From Octadecabacter antarcticus 307 (lineage in GTDB: Bacteria > Pseudomonadota > Alphaproteobacteria > Rhodobacterales > Rhodobacteraceae), in assembly GCF_000155675.2 (NCBI RefSeq), contig NC_020911.1, forward strand, positions 2,284,501 to 2,348,500: a stretch of DNA of 64,000 nt, written 5' to 3'. A program made the position numbers and the translations under genes. Under the pieces are notes generated by a model. It made no database searches, was not told the DNA's origin, and saw only the letters and a list, made by a program, of their open reading frames with translations. Numbering within the stretch: position 1 is the first letter of the stretch; each line of letters opens with the position of its first letter. Of the stretch, positions 56,959-64,000 are shown piece by piece.

Positions 56959-56996
56959 ATAAGTTCAGAGACCGGAACGCAAGCGGGACAAGACCA

Positions 56997-57012
56997 CTTC
57001 ACCTGCCGGCAA
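56997..57012 (+). repeat. Mini-element copy H, right half
   Basis: CTTCACCTGCCGGCAA completes the stem and second palindrome of the element begun at 54481. The repeated CTT is the IS3 target duplication. Confidence 0.7.
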
Positions 57013-57368
57013 TGATCGTCGGACGGGTCACCGCTTCACAAATCGCCTCTGCATCGATCGCATCAGACTTGCCGCGCTTAACGTATGGCTTGACATATAT
57101 CGGCGGGATCAGCCGAACATCATGGCCCAACGCCGTGAGTTCCCGGGCCCAATGATGCGCGCTGCTACAGGCCTCCATGCCAATCAGGCAGGGATCAATC
57201 TTGGAGAAGAACGGCAATAGCTGTGCGCGTCTCAAAGGCCGGTTGAAGGCGACCTCTTCGTCTTCAGTGATCCCATGAACTTGAAAAATGTTCTTGGCCA
57301 ACCTCTCAGCGATTGCTGCGCATTCGCCTGCTGGTCGATGGATCAACGCCGATTGTGGTAACTTGCAT
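56999..57368 (-). pseudogene. IS110 transposase A, N-terminal part
   Basis: From ATG 57368 the frame gives MQVTTIGVD. Forty foreign bases follow, then LAKNIFQVHGITEDEEVAFNRPLRRAQLLPFF, DPCLIGMEACSSAHHWARELTALGHDVRLIPP and KPYVKRGKSDAIDAEAICEAVTRPT. This is the DEDD domain of the same family as the part at 53525-54502. It continues there after mini-element H and the IS3 insertion. Confidence 0.85.
57302..57341 (+). repeat. Double-hairpin mini-element, copy I
   Basis: CCTCTCA, stem GCGATTGC, loop TGC, GCATTCGC with one mismatch, then CTGCTGGTCGATGG. It interrupts codons 9-10 of IS110 transposase A, between GVD and LAKN. Confidence 0.65.
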
Positions 57369-57473
57369 GGGGTTGGCTCCTTTTATAAGTAGGTTTCGAC
57401 ACCTGCAGTATAGCGCATTGCGACGCTGGTTGGAGCAGGAGCCATCAACCCCATCAGGTTTAGCCAAGCCCGA

Positions 57474-57883
57474 TTAAAACGGGCTGTCTGCAAAGTAAAG
57501 ATCAGCTGCGTTGTCCGCTGTCATCAGAACAGACCCGATTGTGAACGTGCCCGAAGCGGCCGCATTCGACGTCATGCCAACGGCCGTCATTTAAATCGCT
57601 GTTGCGATCATGGACGGGGGATAGGTGACGTTCGCAGGGATCATCGGATCGCCGTCCCGGGTGCGTGCAATCATTTATTTCATGCCGGCACCGCCCAGAC
57701 GAACTGGATATCATTACGGCCCGCGGCCTCAATCGTGCCAAGGACACCGATGGCCATGTCGTCGTTAGATGCCCAAACTGCGTCGATCTTAGGATACTTC
57801 GACAAAAAGCCCTGCATCACGGTAAAGCTGTCGTCGCGCATGTTATCACCAGTGACATTGAGATCAATGATGGCGACCACGGC
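57474..57883 (-). pseudogene. Sugar ABC transporter binding protein, decayed
   Basis: The frame reads [57 protein letters not shown], then after a shift and stops DGDPMIPANVTYPPSMIATAI and MTSNAAASGTFTIGSVLMTADNAADLYFADSPF. This is the second half of a RbsB/XylF-type protein. The N-terminal half, with signal peptide, is missing, and permease remnant abuts it directly. Confidence 0.75.
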
Positions 57884-58130
57884 GAAGACGATGATCGGTC
57901 ACGCGATCCCACGGATACCGTTGTAATAAACCCGCCGATAAAGTGTGCGCAGGCTAAAACCTAGCGACTGCGTGCCACCGTCAGCCAGCCACGTCACGAG
58001 GCTGCGATAGATGCCTATGGAGCCCAGCGTGACGATGAACGCCTCAATCCCCAGTTTGGTGATGAGGATACCGTCGATTGCCCCGCAGCGACCCCCGTTA
58101 TGAGTGCGGTTAACATGCCCGCGACGCGAC
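57884..58130 (-). pseudogene. Sugar ABC transporter permease fragment
   Basis: Reading gives IGIYRSLVTWLADGGTQSLGFSLRTLYRRVYYNGIRGIA, a stop, then [14 protein letters not shown], where it passes into the binding-protein remnant. An earlier piece reads SFVVTLGS-type sequence in another frame. Deletions have removed most of the permease and fused what is left to the next gene. Confidence 0.6.
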
Positions 58131-58169
58131 CGGACCGCATGACGATGACCCGATCGGCGAGGCCGATGA

Positions 58170-59270
58170 TTTATTGCATTTCGGACGAGATAACGATGAC
58201 GGACTTGCCGCGGTTCGCGAGGTCCCGAATGAATTCATAGATTTGTTGTTTGGTGCCGATGTCGATGCCGCGTGTGGGTTCATCGATGATCACGATTTGC
58301 GGCGCTGAGAGCATTGTCTTGGCAATCAGCAGTTTTTGCTGATTGCCACTGGAAAAATTGCCGACCTTGACGTCTTTGCCACTGGACAGGATATCGAAAT
58401 CCTTGGTTGCGTTGGCCCGCGCGGCTGATAAAGATTGATCCAAGGGCGTCCAGCGCCTGCATTGTAGGGTTTTCCCGCATGGATTTATTCAACAGCGATC
58501 CGCGCCCTTTGCGGTCGCAAAGCCCGGGTGCAGGGGCTTGTTTGGGTGCGCTGATCCGCACAAGTCTTCCATCGTCTCGGTGCGCCGAGATCCGATCATG
58601 CCGGATACGCCAAGAATCCCGCCTGCCCGCAGATCAAACTGATGTCGGCGGCATAGTCCGGGACGGACAGGTTTTTGACGTTTAGCACCACGTTGGCATC
58701 CTGCGGCACGGATTCCTTCGGGGGGTAAAGCTGCAAAACATCAGGGCCCCCTCAGCGCGCAAGGCTTGGACCTGTTCAAACCGCACGGCGGTTTCCGTTT
58801 TCGTCCGCACCGCAGTCGGTTCATCTAAAACCAGTGCTTTGGCATGGCGTGACAGTGCTTTGGTGATTTCGACCATTTTTTTTGTAGGAATTTAACAGCG
58901 TGTCGATCCGCGCCGTCGCAGGGGCAGAACAATTGAGTTGTTCCAGCAGCACGCGGGTCTTGGCCTGCATCGCTTTTTTGTCCAACAGGATGCCGCGCCG
59001 CACTTCGCGACCCATAAAAGTGTTCTCTTTGACGCTGAGCATATCCGCGAAGTTAATTCTTGATGGATCATCACGACGCTTTTTGCTTCGGCATCGTTGG
59101 CGTCCTTGAACGGGTGCGCCTGATCTTTGAATGTTACTGCACCGCTGGTCGCAGACAGGTAGCCGCGCAGGATTTTCATCGCCGTCCATTTGGCTGCGGC
59201 GCACATCGTTGAAGGAGAGGATTGGGTCGTTCACAATTTGGCCCACGCGGCGTTGTTTGCCGATGACGTC
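58170..59270 (-). pseudogene. Sugar ABC transporter ATPase (XylG/RbsA type), decayed
   Basis: The pieces in several frames cover both cassettes: SATSGAVTFKDQAHPFKDANDAEAKSVVMIHQEL, VEITKALSRHAKALVLDEPTA, and in the second cassette VGNFSSGNQQKLLIAKTMLSAPQIVIIDEPTRGIDIGTKQQIYEFIRDLANRGKSVIVISSEM. At least four frameshifts lie between them. Confidence 0.75.
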
Positions 59271-59289
59271 ATGCAGGAATTCCCGTTTA

Positions 59290-59548
59290 GGACGGCTTGA
59301 ATTTTGGGCAGAGGGGGGGGGTGGGGGGCAGTGGATTGCCTGCGCGCCCAGCCTCAATCGCGTCTGTGATACTGTTGTAGATGTTGGCAAGTCCTTCAAG
59401 GCACCTCTCAGGATGACCGGGCGATATGCGCGAAACGGCGGCGGCCTGTGGGCCTGATCCAGCGCCACCACGGGTGATAACGCTTGGGTTCGGGGTAACG
59501 ATCGACACGAAATCGATCCCGTCGGGGCGCGCGACCTCGGCTATTTTC
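59290..59548 (-). pseudogene. Gfo/Idh/MocA oxidoreductase remnant with internal deletion
   Basis: One stretch reads FVSIVTPNPSV, part of the N-terminal Rossmann domain. It passes straight into ISPGHPERCLEGLANIYNSITDAIEAGRAG, which is the C-terminal end of such enzymes. About two thirds of the gene is missing between them. Confidence 0.6.
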
Positions 59549-60342
59549 CCGCGTTATCCTTAACAAATTGCGCCCCTTCACGGGCACCGTCTATGGGATG
59601 TTTGATCGCGCATTCCCATTCAATTACGGCCCAGCCGTTAAAATCAATCGCTGCCATTTTGAGAACGCCGCGCCAAAATAGACCTGCCCATCGCCGAGTG
59701 AACGGAACCGCACCGCGCGGTTGACCCAAGGCTGATAGCCACCGTAGACGCCTTGATGACCTGTTGGATTGAATTCTGCATCTTTGACTTGGAGCATCTT
59801 GTTGTGGTCTTTGTAGATGTCGGTGTTATCAACATAATCAAGGCATTGCAGAACATAGTGCGACAGATTGTACAGCATATTGCAGCGCGTGTGGTTGTCG
59901 TCACGTTACAAAAACATTTCAAACGTGACGCCTTCATGCAGGTCTTCGCCCGGGTGGGTTTCGTGGCAACGACGCGGTCAGCGCCAGCTTGACCTGTTCA
60001 ACAGCCCACGCCATCCGCGCTTTCGGACTGCCCTGCACGTGGGGCACCGCAAAGCCGTCAAAACCTACGTCATGGGTGGGATGCACGGCGACCAGTTGCC
60101 CATGAAGGTGGGTCGAAGGTTAGGTGATTTCCACGCCGTTTTCGCGACCCTTACCTGCGATTTTGTCATATTAATCGCGGCGTTCTGCAGCCTATTTCAA
60201 ATCGAACAGACGGACGTCCCAACTGAGGATTTACACGCCTTTGTAGCCGCAATCGGCGGCCCATTTGGTAATGCTGTCCCAGCTGTTGAACGGGGGCGGC
60301 GTCGCCCGCGAGTTGTACTAGAAACAGGGCCGCTCATTAGAT
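59543..60342 (-). pseudogene. TIM-barrel sugar phosphate isomerase/epimerase, decayed
   Basis: It starts MKPSNERPCF, then FNSWDSITKWAADCGYKGV, a stop, and AVHPTHDVGFDGFAVPHVQGSPKARMAWAVEQVKLALTAS. Sequence from about 90 residues later follows: EGVTFEMFL-like, NMLYNLSHYVLQCLDYVDNTDIYKDHNKMLQVKDAEFNPTGHQGVYGGY, and GWAVIEWECAIKHPIDGAREGAQFVKDN. Stops, shifts and an internal deletion show that it is dead. It is the gene directly after xylA. Confidence 0.75.
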
Positions 60343-60368
60343 GGTTTCATGCTGATTATTCCATTTAT

Positions 60369-61676
60369 TTAGACGTAGCGGTTTACGATGTTTTCCAGAA
60401 TTTCCTGACGGCCCGATGTGGGCTGTGGGTCAAGATTGTGTTTTTCTGCGAAGGCAGCGACGTCTTCCAACGTTTTGCCCGTCGTCAGATGATCGGCGCT
60501 GTTCCAACTTGCGTAGCGTGCATCGCGTGGGCCCTCTAACGCGCCGTCGGCTAGCATTGCGTGGGCGGCTTTGAACCCGCGCGCGCAGACATCCATTCCA
60601 CCGACGTGTGATGCGATCAGATCGATAGGATCAAGCGATTGACGACGCAATTTGGCATCAAAATTCGTGCCACCTTTGGTAAAACCACCAGCCTTCAACA
60701 CCTCGTAATAGGCCAGTGCGGCCTCGGGTGCATTGTTGGGAAACTGGTCAGTGTCCCAACCTGATTGATAATCATTGCGGTTCATATCGATGCTGCCAAA
60801 TAGCCCCAGCGTGCGCGCCATAGCCAGTTCATGTTCGAAACTATGACCCGCAAGGATGGCGTGACCTTGTTCGACGTTCACCTGGACCTCATCTTCAAGC
60901 CCGAAGCGTTTGAGAAAACCATAGACCGTCGCCACATCGTAATCATATTGATGCTTCATCGGTTCCTGCGGCTTGGGCTCGATCAGGATCGCGCCTTTGA
61001 AACCAATCTTGTGTTTGTAGTCGACGACCATCTGCAAAAACCGTCCAGCCTGCTGCTGTTCGCGGTTCAGATCGGTGTTCAAAAGTGTCTCATACCCCTC
61101 GCGGCCACCCCACAAAACGTAGTTTTCCCCGCCCAATCGGTGGGTCACGTCCATGCAGGATTTCACAGTACTGGCGCAGTAGGCAAAGACGTCAGGATTG
61201 GGGTTGGTGGCGGCACCTGACATATAGCGGGGATTGGAAAACATATTCGCCGTACCCCAAAGCAGTTTTGGTCCACCGTTTTCCATTTTTTCGCCAACGT
61301 AGTCGGCCATTTCGTTAAGGCGGTCATGGCTTTCGCGCAGGCTTGCACCTTCGGGGCGAATGTCGTGGTCATGAAAACACCAGAATGGCACGCCAAGGAT
61401 GCGAAACATCTCGAATGCGTCATCGGCTTTGCGTTTGGCCAGATCCATTGTGTCAGCGGGGAACCATGGGCGGTCAAAGGTTTGCCCGCCAAAGGGATCG
61501 CTACCGTCACCGACAAAATTGTGCCAGTAACAGACGGCGAACCGCAGATGGTCTTGCATAGATTTGCCGCCCACGACCTCGCTCGGGTCATAGTGACGAA
61601 ACGATAACCCGTCCGCGTCTGGAGCATCGGTCGGTGCATAGCTCACTGGGGAAATGTCGGCGAAATAACTGGTCAT
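60369..61676 (-). CDS. xylA: Xylose isomerase
   Basis: A 435-residue enzyme converting xylose to xylulose. It has [54 protein letters not shown] with the catalytic histidine, [35 protein letters not shown] with metal-binding glutamate, [18 protein letters not shown] and WDTDQFP. All metal ligands are present. The start ATG overlaps the regulator's TGA (ATGA). Despite the ruined genes downstream it looks intact. Confidence 0.94.
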   Translation of the reverse strand: MTSYFADISPVSYAPTDAPDADGLSFRHYDPSEVVGGKSMQDHLRFAVCYWHNFVGDGSDPFGGQTFDRPWFPADTMDLAKRKADDAFEMFRILGVPFWCFHDHDIRPEGASLRESHDRLNEMADYVGEKMENGGPKLLWGTANMFSNPRYMSGAATNPNPDVFAYCASTVKSCMDVTHRLGGENYVLWGGREGYETLLNTDLNREQQQAGRFLQMVVDYKHKIGFKGAILIEPKPQEPMKHQYDYDVATVYGFLKRFGLEDEVQVNVEQGHAILAGHSFEHELAMARTLGLFGSIDMNRNDYQSGWDTDQFPNNAPEAALAYYEVLKAGGFTKGGTNFDAKLRRQSLDPIDLIASHVGGMDVCARGFKAAHAMLADGALEGPRDARYASWNSADHLTTGKTLEDVAAFAEKHNLDPQPTSGRQEILENIVNRYV

Positions 61677-62761
61677 TGGGATAGTATCCGATTTGAAAGG
61701 GTGTGGGGATTTGCGGGAACATTTGTAAATATTGGGGGTAGGTTTTCGCAAAGATAAATAGCGGGCGTAATCAAAGTGGCGTCTTGCGTAACCGATTTGG
61801 CGTCAACAAGTTGGCGCATGATCCGCAAGGCTTCGCCAATTGCCTCATAGGGTTTTTGGTCAATCACGGCGTCGATCAATCCGACCTCAAGTGCTGCGCG
61901 GGATTTGGGCAGCAGTTCATGTATCACCATAACAGGGCGGGTCATGGGGGCGATGCCGCTGACCCAATCGATCAGACCGTCATTGCCCGCGCCTACATTG
62001 TAGACGCCCGTTAGATCGGGATGTGCAGCCCACGCATCGCCTAGAACGCGATGGATCGTCAGGGCCTCGTCATGGCTTTTGACGGGGTCAAGCAGGTGGA
62101 CGGACGGAAAGTGGGTTTGTAAAAGCTCGCGAAATCCGCGCAGGCGTTGTGTGTGGTCATAGGCGCGGTTTGCGCCGATGATCGGCAGGACACGGCCCGC
62201 ACGCGACGTATGTGCCAATCCCATCATTCGTCCAGCGGTTTTGCCGGCAACAAGGTTGTCAATGCCGACATAATGATTGCGTTCAATCGCAGCGATATCG
62301 GACACCAATGTAACGATTTTCAACCCACGCATCTTTGCGCGCCGGACTGCCGCAGTCACGGTGGGTGTGTCGAATGCCACAAGGCAAACGCAATCAGTTA
62401 TCGCAGGATCAATGCTATCCAGCGCGTCAACGATCGCAGCTTCGCTAAAAGCGGGGACGCGCGTCGCATGAAAACGGGTGCGCAAAAGATTGGATTGGTT
62501 CTGGTGGGATCGAAGGGCTGCGTTGAGGGCGGCAAAGAAGTCGTTGCTATCGTCGGGCAGCAGAAAATGGAATCGGTAGACGCGTTTGCGTGCAAGGTTC
62601 GCCGCCATTTCATCGCGTTCATACCCGAGCTTTTCAATAGCATCCTGAACCCGCACAACAGATTTTTGTGCCACGCCGCCGCGCTTGTTCACGACCCGGT
62701 CCGCCGTCGCATAGCTGACACCAGCTGACTGCGCTACATCAAGTAATGTTGCAAACTTCAC
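61673..62761 (-). CDS. LacI-family regulator of the xylose locus
   Basis: A 362-residue repressor. The start is GTG with GGAGA seven bases before. The helix-turn-helix reads [45 protein letters not shown], followed by a periplasmic-binding sugar domain ([37 protein letters not shown]). It lies directly upstream of xylA and overlaps its start codon, an unusual case of regulator and enzyme in one operon. Xylose is the probable ligand. Confidence 0.88.
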   Translation of the reverse strand: MKFATLLDVAQSAGVSYATADRVVNKRGGVAQKSVVRVQDAIEKLGYERDEMAANLARKRVYRFHFLLPDDSNDFFAALNAALRSHQNQSNLLRTRFHATRVPAFSEAAIVDALDSIDPAITDCVCLVAFDTPTVTAAVRRAKMRGLKIVTLVSDIAAIERNHYVGIDNLVAGKTAGRMMGLAHTSRAGRVLPIIGANRAYDHTQRLRGFRELLQTHFPSVHLLDPVKSHDEALTIHRVLGDAWAAHPDLTGVYNVGAGNDGLIDWVSGIAPMTRPVMVIHELLPKSRAALEVGLIDAVIDQKPYEAIGEALRIMRQLVDAKSVTQDATLITPAIYLCENLPPIFTNVPANPHTLSNRILSQ

Positions 62762-63212
62762 GATTACTCTCCCATATTTTGTGAGCATCTGTTCAATTTT
62801 GATTGGCGTCAATCATTTTCTGATAGAGGTAGTTCATTTCGTCGTCCAATGCGGATATGTAAAGGGGCGTGGCGTGAGTATGTTGAGTCTGAACGCGCAA
62901 ACATGACCCTTTTGAATCCTGCAATCTCTGGATTGGGTCCTTTTATTGTACGGAATGTTTAGCGGTATGTTGCGCGGCACATGGCAGATAGACATTGAAG
63001 CAACAGTGTTCAATCCACGAAAGTTTCCCACCATCGATCACGGTTTTTGCTGTCAACATCCACCGCTCGCAAGACTGCACGGGAGACAATAGTTTCTTTC
63101 TGTCCAGCCAAATGATGGATGAAAACCTGATTTATGCGGCGCTGATACGCCAGAGGCAGAACGCAACGCTTTACATCGCGCCTGAGATCGGGCCGTAAAG
63201 GTTGAAGGTTAG
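62762..63212. other. Intergenic region upstream of the xylose regulator
   Basis: This stretch of about 450 bases should hold the promoter of the regulator-xylA operon. I find no gene with family resemblance in it and no clear LacI palindrome. Confidence 0.35.
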
Positions 63213-63310
63213 ACAGCAACCCCAGATATTAATGAAACCAAGATCGTGCCCGCCAACAAGATCACGGTAAACTGCAGTGAGATGGGTTCTTCCAAAATCA
63301 ATGCAGACGC
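63213..63310 (-). pseudogene. C-terminal fragment of a DMT (EamA-like) transporter
   Basis: The minus-strand frame reads ALILEEPISLQFTVILLAGTILVSLISGVAV and stops. The EEPISLQ turn followed by a last helix is typical of EamA transporters. Only about 30 codons remain. The short length limits confidence. Confidence 0.35.
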
Positions 63311-63512
63311 TAGTCTCAGGACCCATTAAACCACTTGATGCTACTATGGCTGCGTGATTGAAAGTCCCAAAGTTTGGGGGTTAGAATAAGCAATCTTTAT
63401 TGGCTGAGTGAAGCGCAGATGGAACGGCTTCGGCCTTACTTTCCGAAGAGCCGAGGCCGTGCACGCGTAGATGATCGCCGCGTCCTGAGTGCCATTATTT
63501 TCACTAACCGCA

Positions 63513-63593
63513 ACGGGGCGAATGACGGTTCGGGCCGCGGGCCCGATGAAACGTCCAGTGGACGTTTCAAGGCATGAACGGGCGGAGCCCCGT
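63513..63593 (+). repeat. GC-rich palindromic element, second family
   Basis: Eighty-one bases bounded by ACGGGGC and GCCCCGT. Inside are CGGGCCGCGGGCCCG and GAAACGTCC-AGT-GGACGTTTC, both near-perfect palindromes. It interrupts the transposase between RNG and LRWCD. It shares neither end motif with the CTCTC family. Confidence 0.7.
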
Positions 63594-63737
63594 CTGCGGT
63601 GGTGTGATGCGCCTGCCGAATATGGGCGGCCAAAGACTTTGTATGATCGTTGGAAGCGCTGGAGTGACATGGGTGTGTTCGCCCGGATCATGATGGGACT
63701 GGCCGAGCAGGCCCCAGACAATAAGACAATTTCGATC

Positions 63738-63775
63738 CGCTCTCATCGAAACTGTGTTTCGACTGCCGGGCAGCG
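63738..63775 (+). repeat. Double-hairpin mini-element, copy E
   Basis: CGCTCTCA, stem TCGAAAC, loop TGT, GTTTCGA, then the palindrome CTGCCGGGCAG and CG. The preceding C gives CCG to pair with the final CGG. Thirty-eight bases, inserted between ATTTCGATC and GACGCTAC of the transposase gene. Confidence 0.8.
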
Positions 63776-63831
63776 GACGCTACTTACCTCAAGGCACACC
63801 GCACGGCTTCCAGCCTGGGGCTAAAAAAAGG

Positions 63832-64000
63832 GGGTGTGGGCGCAAGGGTGGTTTTCGCTGTGCGCAGCATGACCTGCGCCTTTGCCCGATCGTTTTTCAC
63901 GCCGGGTTTGGGTTGACGTGGCGCAACTGACAGAGGCGGCGCATGTTTTAAGCAAGGTTTTCATCCCGATATTGGCCTCGGCTCGAACAAGGCCGACGGT
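63832..64000. other. Unassigned end of window, possibly IS debris
   Basis: The transposase similarity is lost here. On the minus strand a frame reads VGLVRAEANIGMKTLLKTCAASVSCA, which has the look of a transposase N- or C-terminal piece, but I cannot assign it. Confidence 0.25.

Larger units (their letters stand above)
54503..56996 (+). mobile_element. IS3-family element, split by a second IS110
   Basis: The terminal inverted repeats begin TGGTCTTGTC at 54503 and end GACAAGACCA at 56996; both continue to GTTCCGGTCTCT-type sequence. CTT occurs directly outside both ends, a three-base target duplication. Without the internal IS110 it would measure about 1.23 kb, normal for the family. It entered the loop of mini-element H. 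Confidence 0.9.
53525..57368 (-). mobile_element. IS110-family element A, split by an IS3 insertion
   Basis: One transposase gene runs on the minus strand from the ATG at 57368 to a TAG at 53525-53527, with an IS3 element (54503-56996) inside it. Five mini-elements lie in its coding sequence, at 57302, around 54481/57012, 54107, 53859 and 53694. IS110 elements lack clear inverted ends, so the outer limits are set only by the gene. Confidence 0.8.
63374..63831 (+). pseudogene. IS5-type transposase with two palindromic insertions
   Basis: The reading gives LYWLSEAQMERLRPYFPKSRGRARVDDRRVLSAIIFTNRNG, then foreign sequence. It resumes LRWCDAPAEYGRPKTLYDRWKRWSDMGVFARIMMGLAEQAPDNKTISI, with a second foreign piece before DATYLK-type codons, and finally AHRTASSLGLKK. 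Each resumption is in the correct family order. Similarity ends near 63831, where other sequence begins. Confidence 0.8.

Noticed and set aside
53374..57341. Reading the mini-element cluster as a CRISPR array or integron attC array
   Set aside because: There is no regular spacing, the copies are in both orientations, no cas or intI gene is present, and the copies interrupt one continuous transposase frame.

Overview
The window reads as chromosomal DNA of a marine alphaproteobacterium of the Roseobacter group (Rhodobacteraceae). The evidence is the TRAP transporter, the CckA-type cell-cycle kinase, an aglEFGAK alpha-glucoside operon, short Rhodobacterales-type proteins and a heavy load of IS5, IS3 and IS110 transposases. 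An Octadecabacter-like genome would fit the IS load, but that is a guess.

Region 1 (0.7-18.5 kb) is a catabolic island whose enzymes together match the nicotinate pathway worked out in Azorhizobium. It encodes a TRAP transporter, a molybdenum hydroxylase in two polypeptides, a 6-hydroxynicotinate reductase, an enamidase, a glutarate CoA-transferase and a glutaryl-CoA dehydrogenase. Also present are two AA_synth proteins and a UPF0280 protein of unknown job, a MarR regulator, a LysR regulator and a ferredoxin-NADP reductase. A palindrome of the form TCRTTWSTAYRCWAAYGA recurs at three promoters, with a half-site at a fourth. It ties the reductase, enamidase, hydroxylase operon and transporter into one regulon.

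Region 2 (18.6-23.9 kb) holds an IS5 element, a MscS channel overlapping a haem-c sensor gene, a VOC protein and three copies of a degenerate intergenic repeat. Region 3 (24.0-27.8 kb) is a small integrative element at tRNA-Gly(CCC) with integrase, AlpA and one large cargo gene bearing a PD-(D/E)XK-like nuclease signature. Region 4 (27.9-36.1 kb) is mostly core: a decayed DUF924 gene, an ASKHA/ferredoxin corrinoid-activation protein, guaB, rsmB and cckA. Region 5 (36.1-46.2 kb) is alpha-/beta-glucoside use: glk, a GH1 glucosidase and aglR on one strand, and aglEFGAK on the other. aglG carries an in-frame TGA. Region 6 (46.3-53.2 kb) holds rlmE, a GYF/DUF805 membrane protein, glpK, a small protein, an ABC-F ATPase and a Tat-exported solute-binding protein.

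Region 7 (53.3-57.4 kb) is a three-layer nest: an IS110 element interrupted by an IS3 element, itself interrupted by a second IS110. Region 8 (57.4-62.8 kb) is a xylose locus with intact regulator and xylA, followed by an operon of five genes wrecked by deletions and stops. The window ends in another broken IS5-type transposase.

The most unusual signal is a family of about 40-bp double-hairpin mini-elements. Their plan is CCCCTCTC, then a variable perfect stem-loop, then a CTGCCGGGCAG palindrome, then CGG. I find about nine complete or partial copies. Seven lie inside transposase genes, five of them in one IS110 gene, and the other two are just past the end of that gene. Stem sequences differ between copies while pairing is kept, which implies selection on structure. 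I know of no description of this family.
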